Shown: positions 1-9,264, counted from the stretch's first letter. The stretch: 64,000 nt of DNA from QAMH01 sp900556425 (GCA_902475535.1 CABRZR010000007.1:42369-106368), one strand, 5' to 3'. A program made the numbers and translations. Notes: a model not told the origin generated them from the letters alone.

Positions 1-888
1 CGGCGTAAGATGCTTGATGATGACACAGGTGGGCACGCCCATATCGAACTCGCGCACGGAAGCCCACGCGGCATCGGTGTCGAGGTAGTTGTTGTAGCTG
101 AGCTCCTTGCCCTGCAGTTGCTCGGCCGCAGCGAGGGTGTGCTCGTCGGCCTCGGGGGCAGGACCAGAAACGCCCACGCGCTTGCGCTTGTAGAACGCGG
201 CATGCTGATGGGGATTCTCGCCGTAGCGAAGATCGGCCTCCTTGTGAAGGACGACGCGCTCGTCCTCCCAGAACGGACCCTCCTCGATCAGCTCGTTGTG
301 CAGCCAGGAGTAGATGGCGTTGTCATAGGCACTCGTGAGGCGGAAGACCTCGAGGGCAAGGTCCTTGCGGGTCTTGAGCGTAGTCGCGCCATCATTGTTC
401 CTCATCTCGAACAGGATGGCGTCGTACATCGCCGGATTGGTGACGACAGTGACGGAAGCGTGGTTCTTGGCAGCGCTTCGCAGCATGGAGGGACCACCGA
501 TGTCGATATGCTCGACGGCGTCCTGATAGTCGACGTCGGGCTTGGCAATGGTCGCCTCGAAGGCGTAGAGGTTCACGACCACCATGTCGATCATGCCGAT
601 ACCGTTGTCCTCGGCATCCTTCATGTGGGAGGCAAGGTCGCGGCGCGCAAGCAGGCCACCATGCACCTTGGGATGCAGGGTCTTCACGCGGCCATCCATC
701 ATCTCGGGAAAACCCGTGAGCTCGTCGATAGCAACGACGGGAATGCCCGCCTGCTCGAGCACCTTGGCAGTGCCACCCGTGCTCACGATCTCGACGCCAA
801 ACTCATCGACGAGGGCACGTGCGAAATCCTCGATGCCCGATTTATCGGTGAGTGAAATAATGGCGCGCTTGATTTTGGGATCCGGCAT
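1..888 (-). CDS. purH: Bifunctional IMP cyclohydrolase / AICAR formyltransferase, 5' part, cut by the window edge
   Basis: Catalyses the last two steps of de novo purine synthesis: formylation of AICAR and closure to IMP. About 296 N-terminal residues are visible and the frame is open to the window edge. The start at 888 reads MPDPKIKRAIISLTDKSG and is preceded by AAAGGGG. The MGS-like cyclohydrolase domain is clear (STGGTAKVL near residue 38, DGRVKTLHPKVHGG near 65-78), followed by RYGENPHQ, which opens the transformylase domain. The family is about 510-530 residues, so roughly 40 percent lies outside the window. Housekeeping gene, no anomaly in the visible part. Confidence 0.95.
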   Translation of the reverse strand, partial: MPDPKIKRAIISLTDKSGIEDFARALVDEFGVEIVSTGGTAKVLEQAGIPVVAIDELTGFPEMMDGRVKTLHPKVHGGLLARRDLASHMKDAEDNGIGMIDMVVVNLYAFEATIAKPDVDYQDAVEHIDIGGPSMLRSAAKNHASVTVVTNPAMYDAILFEMRNNDGATTLKTRKDLALEVFRLTSAYDNAIYSWLHNELIEEGPFWEDERVVLHKEADLRYGENPHQHAAFYKRKRVGVSGPAPEADEHTLAAAEQLQGKELSYNNYLDTDAAWASVREFDMGVPTCVIIKHLTP

Positions 889-917
889 GAAAGCCCCTTT
901 CCTCTTGACCGTACCTT

Positions 918-3900
918 CTAGGAGTTCTCGATAACCTTGAGAAGCAGACGAGTCATGTACTCGAGCTTGTCCTCTTCGACAATATTGGCGGTGTCCTCGG
1001 CCGTATGCCAATCCACGGGGGCGACGCCGTTGTCGGCAAAGCCCATGACGGTGAGGGCACGCATACCGGCGATCATGGCCGGTGTTGCATCGGTGTTGCG
1101 CCACTCGAGGCTCTTGGCCTTCATCTCGGTGCCGCGCACTTCCTTGGAAGCCTTCTTGACGAGACTCATGAGGCGACGGTCGGCGCGACGGGGCTTGCCC
1201 GTGCCCTCGACGTCGATGTAGGAAATGGTGCCAGCGCCCACGGCCTCGAGGTTGATGATGAGCGAGCCGCGCAGCTCGGAAGAGTGCAAGTCGAGGAAGT
1301 TCTTCATGCCCTGTGCGCCAGCGCCGGAGGCGCCAAGCGCGACGAACCAGACTTCCTTGTCGAGCAGGTCGTTTTCGGTCATGGACACGACGGACTCGCG
1401 AATCTGAGCCGCACGCTGGCGCACGGCGTCATAGGCGCTTTCGGCCTCTTCCTCGAAGTAGCCGCCGCCCTTCCATCCGTAATCGTCTTCGTCACTCCAG
1501 GCGTCCACACCGCCTGCATCGTAATCTTCGGCGCCGTTCTTGTTCCTGCGGTTGAACAGGCCACCCACCTTGTCGACCGCATTGCGGAAGCGAGATTCGG
1601 GGATGTTGATCTCGGTCGTCTGCCCGGCAGCCATGAAGCTGTCGAGGGCAGCGTCGTCGGCAATCACGCTGCTATCGGCCGTGTCGGCAAAGTCACCGGC
1701 ATCGATCACGGGCATCGCGCCCGAAAGCGCAGGGAACGAGCCGGTGAGCGACGGGAACGAGGACGTGTTGGCAGCAGGAACGACCGTCTCGCTCATCTGC
1801 TTGTAGGCTGCGGAGTAACCGCTCGTGCGCTGGCGCGGCGCAGGGCGCGAGCTACGCTCGCTCGAGGCAACCTCGTCCTTGGGCGCGAAGGGATCGTAGT
1901 CGGGTGTGGCCTGTGGAGTGTCCTCGAAGGTGGAGCTGACCGGCGCCTCCTGGCGGTTCTCCCCCAGGTGGATGTCGCGATTGTGTGTGGCGCGCGTCGG
2001 CACAAACTGCTGCGTGACGTGACGCGCCGTCGGCTTCTTGCGCTGTGCCTTGGCCGTGGCGGGGATCACGGACTCGATTGCCGGGGCGACCTCGACGACT
2101 TCCTCCTCGACGGCCATATCCTCGAAGTCGGCCTGTTCCTCTTCGGAGTCGACGACGGGAATGCTTTGCAGCTCGGGGCGCGATGCGCGGGCGGCAAGGC
2201 TCTCGTGCGCCATCTTGCGCTCCTCGCGCTCCTTGTCGTCCGACGAGCCGATATTGGGAATACGCGAGGTCAGCTGCTGCTTGCGCGGGGCATCGGCCTT
2301 CTCCTCGGTACTTGCCTCGGTCTTGACCTCGACACGCGTGAACAAGCCGCTCGCATCCGGGCTCAGCTCGTCGAGCTGGTCATCCGGAATGTCGAGATTG
2401 ATGGCGGTTGCAACGGCTTCGACAATCTCCGCCGCCTGCTCCTCGTGCTGCTCGGCAGCGGCTTCCTCAGCCTGAGCCGTTTCGACGACCTCGGCCATCA
2501 CGGCATCGACGACCTCTTCGGTCACCGGATGCTCGGCATCGAAAACCTCCTCGGTCTCGGGCTCGGCCTCGGCTTGCTGCACACGTGCTCCGCCCGTGGC
2601 GGCAGGTGCGTCGGCAAAACGAGAGCGATACGAAAGCACGGGGGCATCTTCGTCTTGAGGCGCGGCAACGGCCTTCTTCTCGAGGTCCTTGGCGGCCTTC
2701 TCCTTGGCGGCGGCATACCACGAGGGCACGGGGCGCGCGACCTGCGGACCCTCGTCGTGCGAGCGCGTCGGCGTCTCGATGGGCGCGTAGACGGGGGCCG
2801 GAGCGGGCGGCTCCTCCTCGACTACCTCTTCTGCGGCAACCTCGACAGCTTGCGGCGTTTCTTCGGTTTGCGCCTCGACCTCAATGGGCTCCTCGCCAAC
2901 CTGCGTGGCCTCGGCCGCGATCTCAGCCTCGAGCTCGAGCTCGGCCTCGTCATGATGCTCGTCGTCGTTGCCCATGTACTCGGCAAAAATCACGGCATCG
3001 TCAAGGCGCTCGACCGGCTTCTTGTTTGCCTGGTCGATTTCCTCGTCAAGCGTGAAGTCGATATCGGGGACCTGCATATCGGAAATCGCGCCCGGCTTTG
3101 CCGGCACGACCTCGGCATCCTCCTGCTCGAACTCGACATCATCGAGCGAGAAGGCGTCAGTCGAGACGGTATCGAGGTGCAGCTCCTCGGCAGCCGTATC
3201 GGCCAAGACATCGAGCTGCTCTTCGGGCGTGAGCGCGGGGAAGGCGACCGTCGCATCGGCACGCACGCCGTCGTCGTCATAGGTGACCTCGACGCCCTCG
3301 GGGATGAGGCCCTCGGCGTATGCCTCCTCGGCACTGTGCATGACAGGCTCATCGCCGCCGGTGGAAGGCGCGAAGGAGTCGACCGGGCCCATCGCGCCAT
3401 CGTCTTCCTCCTCCTCGACAAGCCCGAACCTGAAGGAGTGATCCCTCATGTAGCGCTCGCGCTCGTCAGGGTTGACGAGCAGACGGGCGACGGACAAGAG
3501 CACCGCGATGGACGATGCGTTGTCATTGCCACCCGAAATGTAGGGCGTGAAGCGGCTTGCAACGATGCAGGCAGCCGCGGCCAGCACGTAAACGCTCGCG
3601 ATGAGCGAGATGACCCAGAGGACCGTGTCGATGACCTCGGGCCAGGGAAGCGGTAGCAACCTGATGAAGAGCACGGCGACGAGACCGACCATGCAGTAGA
3701 AGATGATCTTGTGCAGCAGCGGTGCATGACCGATGAGCTGAGGCGATGCCTCGGGCTGAGCACGCACGGTATCAACATGCGCGGCGATGATGATTTTCTT
3801 GCGACGGCGCGAATCGTGGGCCATGCTCGCGGGCACGTACTTTGCCACGACGTTCTGGGAGACGCCGCTTGCGCGCATCTTGGAGAGAATGGGATTGTTG

Positions 3901-4214
3901 TTGTTCTCGGTGAAGTAGATGAAGAGGCCGGCGGCCACGAGGATGAGACCGATGATGAACATGCTGAGCGAGATACCGGGCACGAAAATGCCAATGCCGG
4001 AAATGACCGTACCAAGGGCAGACGCAACATACGCGAGAACGTAGGGCCAACGCACGCCTGACGGTGTCGCGAACTCGTCGACGCTCACGTCGAGGCCATC
4101 ATCGGATAGCTCCTGGGCGATGTAGAGCGACGCCTGGTGCTCTTCCTCCGTGCTGACTGGTCGCGGGCCGATCTGGTCGGCCAGTACGTTTACATATTCC
4201 ATGAGATCAGCCAT
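918..4214 (-). CDS. M28-like membrane metallopeptidase homologue with a giant acidic insert and an altered active site
   Basis: A 1098-residue protein. Residues 1-250 hold an N-terminal M28 segment with four or so membrane helices (about 55-100 and 165-220), the metal-ligand motif AAHVDT (His146) and GGNDNASS (Asp231). Residues about 265-940 are low-complexity, rich in Glu, Ala and Asp with a basic Ser/Arg-rich stretch, probably disordered. The peptidase fold resumes at VWFVALGASGAGAQGM (955 on), INLEAVG and DWHTAEDT (His1070). In M28 enzymes the first of these carries the Glu-Glu pair (general base and ligand); here the positions read Ser963-Gly964. The other ligands look intact. Start at 4214 has a GGAGGAGAG site. 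It may be a pseudoprotease or a peptidase with another base; the role is unknown. It lies downstream of typA and the ABC ATPase. Confidence 0.8.
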   Translation of the reverse strand: MADLMEYVNVLADQIGPRPVSTEEEHQASLYIAQELSDDGLDVSVDEFATPSGVRWPYVLAYVASALGTVISGIGIFVPGISLSMFIIGLILVAAGLFIYFTENNNNPILSKMRASGVSQNVVAKYVPASMAHDSRRRKKIIIAAHVDTVRAQPEASPQLIGHAPLLHKIIFYCMVGLVAVLFIRLLPLPWPEVIDTVLWVISLIASVYVLAAAACIVASRFTPYISGGNDNASSIAVLLSVARLLVNPDERERYMRDHSFRFGLVEEEEDDGAMGPVDSFAPSTGGDEPVMHSAEEAYAEGLIPEGVEVTYDDDGVRADATVAFPALTPEEQLDVLADTAAEELHLDTVSTDAFSLDDVEFEQEDAEVVPAKPGAISDMQVPDIDFTLDEEIDQANKKPVERLDDAVIFAEYMGNDDEHHDEAELELEAEIAAEATQVGEEPIEVEAQTEETPQAVEVAAEEVVEEEPPAPAPVYAPIETPTRSHDEGPQVARPVPSWYAAAKEKAAKDLEKKAVAAPQDEDAPVLSYRSRFADAPAATGGARVQQAEAEPETEEVFDAEHPVTEEVVDAVMAEVVETAQAEEAAAEQHEEQAAEIVEAVATAINLDIPDDQLDELSPDASGLFTRVEVKTEASTEEKADAPRKQQLTSRIPNIGSSDDKEREERKMAHESLAARASRPELQSIPVVDSEEEQADFEDMAVEEEVVEVAPAIESVIPATAKAQRKKPTARHVTQQFVPTRATHNRDIHLGENRQEAPVSSTFEDTPQATPDYDPFAPKDEVASSERSSRPAPRQRTSGYSAAYKQMSETVVPAANTSSFPSLTGSFPALSGAMPVIDAGDFADTADSSVIADDAALDSFMAAGQTTEINIPESRFRNAVDKVGGLFNRRNKNGAEDYDAGGVDAWSDEDDYGWKGGGYFEEEAESAYDAVRQRAAQIRESVVSMTENDLLDKEVWFVALGASGAGAQGMKNFLDLHSSELRGSLIINLEAVGAGTISYIDVEGTGKPRRADRRLMSLVKKASKEVRGTEMKAKSLEWRNTDATPAMIAGMRALTVMGFADNGVAPVDWHTAEDTANIVEEDKLEYMTRLLLKVIENS

Positions 4215-4286
4215 ATGGCTCTCCTCCAGTTACTGCAAGTTCGTTAATTGGTCTATTTTATCGTAACCGTCTGCAACTCCAAAAGA

Positions 4287-5066
4287 CTACTGCAGGTGAT
4301 AGCGCCCATCCATCTCGACGAGCGTGATGGGTACGCCAAAGAGGTGGCGTAGCTTCTGCGTCGTGAGGACCTCTTCCTTGGGACCATCGGCGACGATGTG
4401 CGCATCCTGCAGCATGACCACGCGCTCGAACTCCGGCATGATGTCGCCGACGTTATGCGTGATGACGAGAACCGTGTGACCGGCCTTGGCCAACGCAGAC
4501 AGCGACTGGCGCATGTTCCAGGCACCCTCGGGGTCAAGGCCGAGCGTCGGCTCGTCGAAGATGAGCAACGCGGGACCGTTGATGAGGGCGCGGGCGATGA
4601 GCGCGCGACGCGCCTGGCCCGTGGAAAGCGTGAGCATGTCGCGCTCGGACAGCGATGGGATGCCGATCTCGCGGATGGCCTTGCGAGCCTGCTCGACCTG
4701 CTCGTCGGAGGCGCCGATGTGGAAGGGCACGCCGACGCTTCCGAAGAAGCCTCCGAGCACGATGTCGAACACCGTGCGGTGCACCATCATGCGCTCCTGC
4801 ACATCGGTGGACACGAGGCCGACCGTCTCGATAAGGGTCTCCTCGGAGGGGTCGGGCTGACCCATGAAGAGCACCGGCGGCGTCTCGCGCCAAACCGGTT
4901 CGATCTCCTTGGTGAGCAGTTTGACCAGCGTCGACTTACCCGAGCCATTGGGTCCGAGCACGACGATGTGCTCGCCTTGGTTGATGACGAAGTCATCGAC
5001 GTCGAGGATCACACGGCCGTCCATCTTTACTTTTGCGTCATGAAGACGAAGCAGTTCCTGAGTCAT
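4287..5066 (-). CDS. ABC transporter ATP-binding protein (stand-alone ATPase)
   Basis: A single ABC ATPase domain of 259 residues. Walker A is GPNGSGKS near residue 38, the signature is LSTGQ (a variant of LSGGQ), and Walker B is LLIFDEP followed by a switch His (VLVITHN). No permease gene is adjacent: it starts 13 bases after typA and is followed by the M28-like gene. The ModF/YbbL-like arrangement suggests either an ATPase whose membrane partner is elsewhere or a soluble ABC protein. Start at 5066 has AAGGAG upstream. The substrate cannot be told from sequence. Confidence 0.85.
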   Translation of the reverse strand: MTQELLRLHDAKVKMDGRVILDVDDFVINQGEHIVVLGPNGSGKSTLVKLLTKEIEPVWRETPPVLFMGQPDPSEETLIETVGLVSTDVQERMMVHRTVFDIVLGGFFGSVGVPFHIGASDEQVEQARKAIREIGIPSLSERDMLTLSTGQARRALIARALINGPALLIFDEPTLGLDPEGAWNMRQSLSALAKAGHTVLVITHNVGDIMPEFERVVMLQDAHIVADGPKEEVLTTQKLRHLFGVPITLVEMDGRYHLQ

Positions 5067-5079
5067 GGTGGCTCCTTAA

Positions 5080-6903
5080 CTATTTGCCCAATGCACGGGC
5101 GCGTTCCTTCTTTCTTCCAATCTTATCGAGCGTGCGCTTGCGCAGGCGAATCGATTTGGGAGTGATCTCGACGAGCTCGTCGTCGGCAATGTATTCGAGC
5201 GCCTCCTCGAGCGTGAACTTGACCGGAGGCGTGAGCATGATGGCCTTGTCGGCGCTGGACGCACGCTGGTTGCCGAGCTGCTTGGTCTTCGACACGTTCA
5301 CGTCCATGTCGCCTTCCTTGGCGTTTTCGCCCACGATCATGCCCTCGTAGCACTCGTCGCCAGGCTCGACGTAGAGCGTGCCGCGCTGCTGCAGCGTATC
5401 GAGCGCGTAGGCAACGGCCTTGTCGGAATGCATGGCGACCATGGCGCCGTTCTTGCGCATGCCCAGCTCGCCGCGCATGGGGCCATACTCCGAGAAGCGG
5501 TGGCTGAAGATGGCCTCGCCGTGACTCGCGTTGAGTATCTTGGTGCGCAGGCCCATGATGCCGCGCGTCGGGATCTTGAAGGAGAGGACCGTCTGGTCTT
5601 GATGCGTGGTCATGTTGGTCATCTCGCCACCGGCCGTGCCGAAGAGCTCGATGATCTTGCCCGAATACTCCTCGGGCGTCTCGACCGACGCGTCCTCGAT
5701 GGGCTCCATCTTGACGCCGTCAATGGTCTTATAGAGCACGCGGGGGCGCCCGACCTGGAACTCATAGCCCTCGCGGCGCATGGTCTCCATGAGCACGGAG
5801 AGGTGCAGAATGCCGCGACCAGCGACTTCGATGCCGCTTTTGTCCTCGAGCTCCTCGATGCGCATCGAGATGTTGGCCTCCCCCTCGCGCATGAGGCGCT
5901 CCTTGAGTTGACGGCCGCCGACGATGTCGCCCTCCTTGCCCACGAGTGGGCTCGAGGATGCCTCGAAGATGACCGAAAGCGTCGGCTCCTCGACCTCGAT
6001 GGGCTCCATCTCGACAGGGTTCTCGATGTCGGTCACGACATCACCCACGTCCGCGTCGTCCACGCCGACGATGGCGATGATATCGCCCGCCACCGCACTC
6101 TGCGCCTCCTCGCGGCCCAGGGCCTCGAAAGTGTAGAGGTGCTTGATGGTGGTCTCGTAGCGGGTAGTGCCGTTGTTCTTGATGACAAGCACCTGCTGAC
6201 CGGCTTCGATGGAGCCGGAGAACAGGCGACCCGTGCCAATGCGGCCCACGTACTCGGAATGGTCGACCGTGCAGATCTGCATGGCGACGGGGCCGTCCGG
6301 GTCGACATCGGGCGCGGGAATATGCTCGAGGATGGTGTCGAGCAGCGGCAGCATATCCATGTTACCGTCGTCCGGGTCGAGACGTGCGTAGCCGTTCATC
6401 GCGCTCGCGTAGACAGTCGTGAAGTCGAGTTGCTCATCGCTTGCGCCCAGCTCGAGCATGAGCTCGAAGACCTCATCGAGGACTTCATCGGGGCGTGCGC
6501 CCGGGCGGTCGATCTTGTTGATGACGACGATGGGCACCAGATTGAGGCTGAGGGCATGTTTGAGAACGAAACGCGTCTGCGGCATGGGGCCCTCGAAGGC
6601 ATCGACCAGCAACAAGACGCCATCGGCCATCTTGAGCACGCGCTCGACCTCGCCACCGAAGTCGGCGTGGCCCGGCGTGTCGATGACGTTGATCTTCACG
6701 TCCTTGTAGCGGATGGAAACGTTCTTGGAGAGAATCGTGATGCCGCGCTCGCGCTCCTGGTCGTTGGAGTCTAAAACGCGCTCCTCGACCTGCTGGTTCT
6801 CGCGGAAGACGCCGGCAGTCTGCAGAAGGCGATCGACAAGCGTGGTCTTGCCGTGATCGACGTGCGCGATGATGGCGATGTTGCGGATATGTTCTTGAAG
6901 CAT
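5080..6903 (-). CDS. typA: Ribosome-associated translational GTPase TypA/BipA
   Basis: A 607-residue TypA/BipA GTPase that binds the ribosome and helps 50S assembly and stress adaptation. The start at 6903 (MLQEHIRNIAIIAHVDHGKTT) was chosen because it matches the family N-terminus; the open frame runs 46 codons further upstream without family-like sequence. G1 is AHVDHGKTT, G3 is DTPGHADF, G4 is NKID; the later part has the EF-G-like domains and the C-terminal segment rich in Lys/Arg typical of BipA. The ABC ATPase gene follows 13 bases after, so the two are probably cotranscribed. A long perfect hairpin lies upstream (6996-7078). Confidence 0.95.
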   Translation of the reverse strand: MLQEHIRNIAIIAHVDHGKTTLVDRLLQTAGVFRENQQVEERVLDSNDQERERGITILSKNVSIRYKDVKINVIDTPGHADFGGEVERVLKMADGVLLLVDAFEGPMPQTRFVLKHALSLNLVPIVVINKIDRPGARPDEVLDEVFELMLELGASDEQLDFTTVYASAMNGYARLDPDDGNMDMLPLLDTILEHIPAPDVDPDGPVAMQICTVDHSEYVGRIGTGRLFSGSIEAGQQVLVIKNNGTTRYETTIKHLYTFEALGREEAQSAVAGDIIAIVGVDDADVGDVVTDIENPVEMEPIEVEEPTLSVIFEASSSPLVGKEGDIVGGRQLKERLMREGEANISMRIEELEDKSGIEVAGRGILHLSVLMETMRREGYEFQVGRPRVLYKTIDGVKMEPIEDASVETPEEYSGKIIELFGTAGGEMTNMTTHQDQTVLSFKIPTRGIMGLRTKILNASHGEAIFSHRFSEYGPMRGELGMRKNGAMVAMHSDKAVAYALDTLQQRGTLYVEPGDECYEGMIVGENAKEGDMDVNVSKTKQLGNQRASSADKAIMLTPPVKFTLEEALEYIADDELVEITPKSIRLRKRTLDKIGRKKERARALGK

Positions 6904-6995
6904 GTGCGTTATCCCGTTGTCAGCTGTATTTCGTACAGCCTTGCAGGATACCACGCTTGATGCGCTCGCGCAGCATTTCATTGTGGGAATGGAGG

Positions 6996-7078
6996 GACTG
7001 GGCGACGGGCGACTGGAGGCTTGCTCTCGCACCCGACCCACGTCTCGCGCGATGCCTCCAGTCGCCCGTCGCCCAGTC
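6996..7078. repeat. 25-bp perfect inverted repeat (large hairpin) upstream of typA
   Basis: Left arm 6996-7020 and right arm 7054-7078 are exact reverse complements (arm begins GACTGGGCGACGGGCGAC), separated by 33 bases. It lies between the end of the 7087-7488 gene and the typA start, both on the minus strand. It could stop transcription of the upstream gene, but there is no T-run after either arm. Confidence 0.85.
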
Positions 7079-7086
7079 GCAGCGCA

Positions 7087-7488
7087 CTATCCGAAAAGAA
7101 GCTCTTCCTCGCCTGCCGGCATGGGGTCACTTACCTCGATGTGACCGTCCTCGTCACGTCGGTACAGCATGAAACCGCTCCAGGCGCAGTCCATGCCGCG
7201 CTCGCCAAACTCGAAGAGCAGCGCCGGCTGACCGGAATCGGTCTCGTCTTCCTGAACGAAGCCCTGGGTGAGCAACGCATAGCGCGTGCAGTCCTTGCCA
7301 TAGGAACGTACCTGCTCGCGAGCGGCACGATAGCAACCATCGGGTGTGTCATCCTCGAAGGTCAGTAACTCGTCATCGCAATCCACCGCAAGCATGACGG
7401 GAACATCGTCATGCACGTCGAGCATGTCAATCGCTGTCTGGATGAGCGCAATCGAAAGCTGATCGAGCTCAGGCGAAATCTGCGGCAT
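7087..7488 (-). CDS. Conserved hypothetical acidic protein
   Basis: A 133-residue acidic protein that I do not recognise. It has no signal peptide or membrane segment. It contains scattered aromatic residues and a C-terminal half with alternating beta-like stretches (PALLFEFGERGMDCAWSGFM, then LYRRDEDG). It lies alone between the ECF transporter cluster and typA on the same strand, flanked by two large perfect hairpins (6996-7078 and 7522-7586), so it may form its own transcription unit. Codon use is like its neighbours. Probably a real gene, since the frame is uninterrupted and its start (ATG at 7488) has AGGAGG-like bases (plus-strand CCTCC) about ten bases upstream. Confidence 0.6.
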   Translation of the reverse strand: MPQISPELDQLSIALIQTAIDMLDVHDDVPVMLAVDCDDELLTFEDDTPDGCYRAAREQVRSYGKDCTRYALLTQGFVQEDETDSGQPALLFEFGERGMDCAWSGFMLYRRDEDGHIEVSDPMPAGEEELLFG

Positions 7489-7521
7489 GGTTATGTACCT
7501 CCTATACGGTGGACGCGGAAA

Positions 7522-7586
7522 TGAGACACTTGCTCAGGGACGTTGTCTCATAGCAAATGAGACAACGTCCCTGAGCAAGTGTCTCA
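7522..7586. repeat. 30-bp perfect inverted repeat, double copy of the GAGACA/TGTCTC element
   Basis: Arms 7522-7551 and 7557-7586 are exact reverse complements around a 5-base loop. Each arm itself starts TGAGACA and ends TGTCTCA, i.e. each arm is one copy of the hairpin element seen at 17357, 23083 and 49092. It sits between the stop of ecfA2 and the start of the 7087-7488 gene, where it could act as a terminator. Confidence 0.9.
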
Positions 7587-7597
7587 CGTCCCCACTG

Positions 7598-8434
7598 TCA
7601 CGCACGCAGCGCAATCAGCGCCTCGACAAGCTGTTGCTCATCGAGAATGGGCTCAGGCAATACGAACCCGCGTTGTGCCAATTCTAGGGCAAACTTCGTG
7701 GCGCGGGGCACGTCAAGGTTGATGCGACGCAACTCGGCGGCGTTTTGCGCCGTGAACAGCTCGTCGGGTGTTCCCTGCATGTGCAGCACGCCGTGATCGA
7801 GCACGACGATGCGCGAACAGAGCTCGGCGACGTCATCCATCGAATGCGAGACGAGCACGATGGTGAGACCCTGATCGTTGAGGTCACGCAGGTAATTGCG
7901 AATCTCGTCCACCGTCGCAGGATCCATACCGGCAGCAGGCTCGTCGAGCACGAGTACGCTCGGCTCCATCGCGAGTATGCCGGCAAGCGCCACACGGCGC
8001 TGCTGGCCGCCCGAGAGATCGAAGGGGCTTCGTTGTGCGATGGCGTCGTAATCCAACCCCACATGATCGAGGGCCTCTCGCACGCGTCGATCCACCTCGT
8101 CATCGGACAATCCCAAGTTGCGAGGACCGAAGGCGACATCCTCGGCAACCGTGTTGGCAAAAAGCTGCGTCTCGGGGTATTGGAAAGCCAAGCCAACCTT
8201 CGTGCGCACCTCGCGGCGCAACTTGCGCTCGCGCGTGTCGAGCCCATCCACGAGCACACGTCCGGCCGTGGGGACGAGCAAGGCGTCCATGAGCTGCACG
8301 AGCGTCGACTTACCCGAGCCAGTGTGACCGATGACGCCCAGGAACTCGCCGTCCTCCACGACAAGGTCGATGTTCTGGAGGGCGTCATGCTCGTCGTCGT
8401 AGGAGAAGCTCACCTGTTCGAAAGCAATTGGCAC
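7598..8434 (-). CDS. ecfA2: Energy-coupling factor transporter ATPase, EcfA2 type
   Basis: One of the two ATPases that power ECF vitamin uptake. 278 residues with Walker A GHTGSGKS, the ECF-type Q-loop context FQYPETQLFANTVAEDVAFG, signature LSGGQQRR and Walker B VLVLDEPAAGMDP, then the switch VLVSHSMDD. Its start overlaps the end of ecfA1 by 25 bases, so translation is coupled. The EcfT transmembrane coupling protein that would complete the module is not in the cluster. Confidence 0.9.
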   Translation of the reverse strand: MPIAFEQVSFSYDDEHDALQNIDLVVEDGEFLGVIGHTGSGKSTLVQLMDALLVPTAGRVLVDGLDTRERKLRREVRTKVGLAFQYPETQLFANTVAEDVAFGPRNLGLSDDEVDRRVREALDHVGLDYDAIAQRSPFDLSGGQQRRVALAGILAMEPSVLVLDEPAAGMDPATVDEIRNYLRDLNDQGLTIVLVSHSMDDVAELCSRIVVLDHGVLHMQGTPDELFTAQNAAELRRINLDVPRATKFALELAQRGFVLPEPILDEQQLVEALIALRA

Positions 8435-9261
8435 AGCTCCTCCTCCAGCTTCTCCTCGGAAAGCCCCATCCCGACCTCGATTCCTCGCGCGCGCAGGTCC
8501 TCCGCAAGCTGAATCGAGAACGGCAGCTCGAGGCGCAACGCACGCAGCGCAGCGGCATCGGTGAAGACCTCATCGGGCGTGCCCGCGAGTGCGATGCGTC
8601 CGCGATCGAGTACGACGACCTTGTCGGCATTGAGCGCGTCTTCCATGAAGTGCGTGATGAGCACGACGGTCATTCCATCGGCATTGAGCTCGTGGGCCAC
8701 GCGCGTGATGCCACGCCTGCCGCGGGCATCGAGCATGGCGCCCGGCTCGTCGAGTATGAGGATTCGCGGCCGCATGGCCAGAACGCCCGCGATGGCGATA
8801 CGCTGCTTTTGGCCGCCGGACAGACTCTCGATTTCGTCAAGCGCATGGTCTTGCATGGCAACGGTCGCAAGCGCCTCTTCGACGCGTGCGCGAATCTCGT
8901 CGGGAGCGAGGCCAAGGTTTTCCGGGCCGAAGGCGACATCGTCACGCACGACGGAGGCGACGGCCTGATTGTCGGGATTCTGAAACACCATGCCCGCGCT
9001 CTCTCGGATGGCAAAGACGCTGCGCTCATCACGCGTATCGAGGCCACCTACCGTGACACGTCCGCCCGTGGGCGTAAGCAACGCGTTGATGTGCTTGGCC
9101 AGCGTCGACTTGCCCGAGCCATTGGCGCCGAGAACGGCGACGAATTGACCGGCCTCGATATCCAGGCAGATGTCATCGAGCACGCAGGGTGCATCTGCCT
9201 TGTACGTAAACGATACGTGATCGAACGAAATGCTGCCTGGATTGTCGAGGCCGTCACTCAT
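8410..9261 (-). CDS. ecfA1: Energy-coupling factor transporter ATPase, EcfA1 type
   Basis: 283-residue partner ATPase. Walker A GANGSGKS, FQNPDNQAVASVVRDDVAFG in the Q-loop region, signature LSGGQKQR, Walker B ILILDEPGAMLD and switch VLITHFMED. The FQNPDNQ versus FQYPETQ difference between the two neighbours is the usual EcfA1/EcfA2 distinction. It starts 3 bases after the S-component stop and overlaps ecfA2 at its 3' end, so the three genes form one operon behind the FMN riboswitch. Confidence 0.9.
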   Translation of the reverse strand: MSDGLDNPGSISFDHVSFTYKADAPCVLDDICLDIEAGQFVAVLGANGSGKSTLAKHINALLTPTGGRVTVGGLDTRDERSVFAIRESAGMVFQNPDNQAVASVVRDDVAFGPENLGLAPDEIRARVEEALATVAMQDHALDEIESLSGGQKQRIAIAGVLAMRPRILILDEPGAMLDARGRRGITRVAHELNADGMTVVLITHFMEDALNADKVVVLDRGRIALAGTPDEVFTDAAALRALRLELPFSIQLAEDLRARGIEVGMGLSEEKLEEELCQLLSNR

Positions 9262-9264
9262 ACG

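Noticed and set aside
1005..3656. Open frame of 883 codons on the plus strand inside the M28-like gene
   Set aside because: Antisense shadow of a GC-rich, Glu/Asp-rich gene; no RBS and no family-like sequence.
5476..6774. Long plus-strand frame antisense to typA
   Set aside because: Shadow of a conserved GTPase gene.
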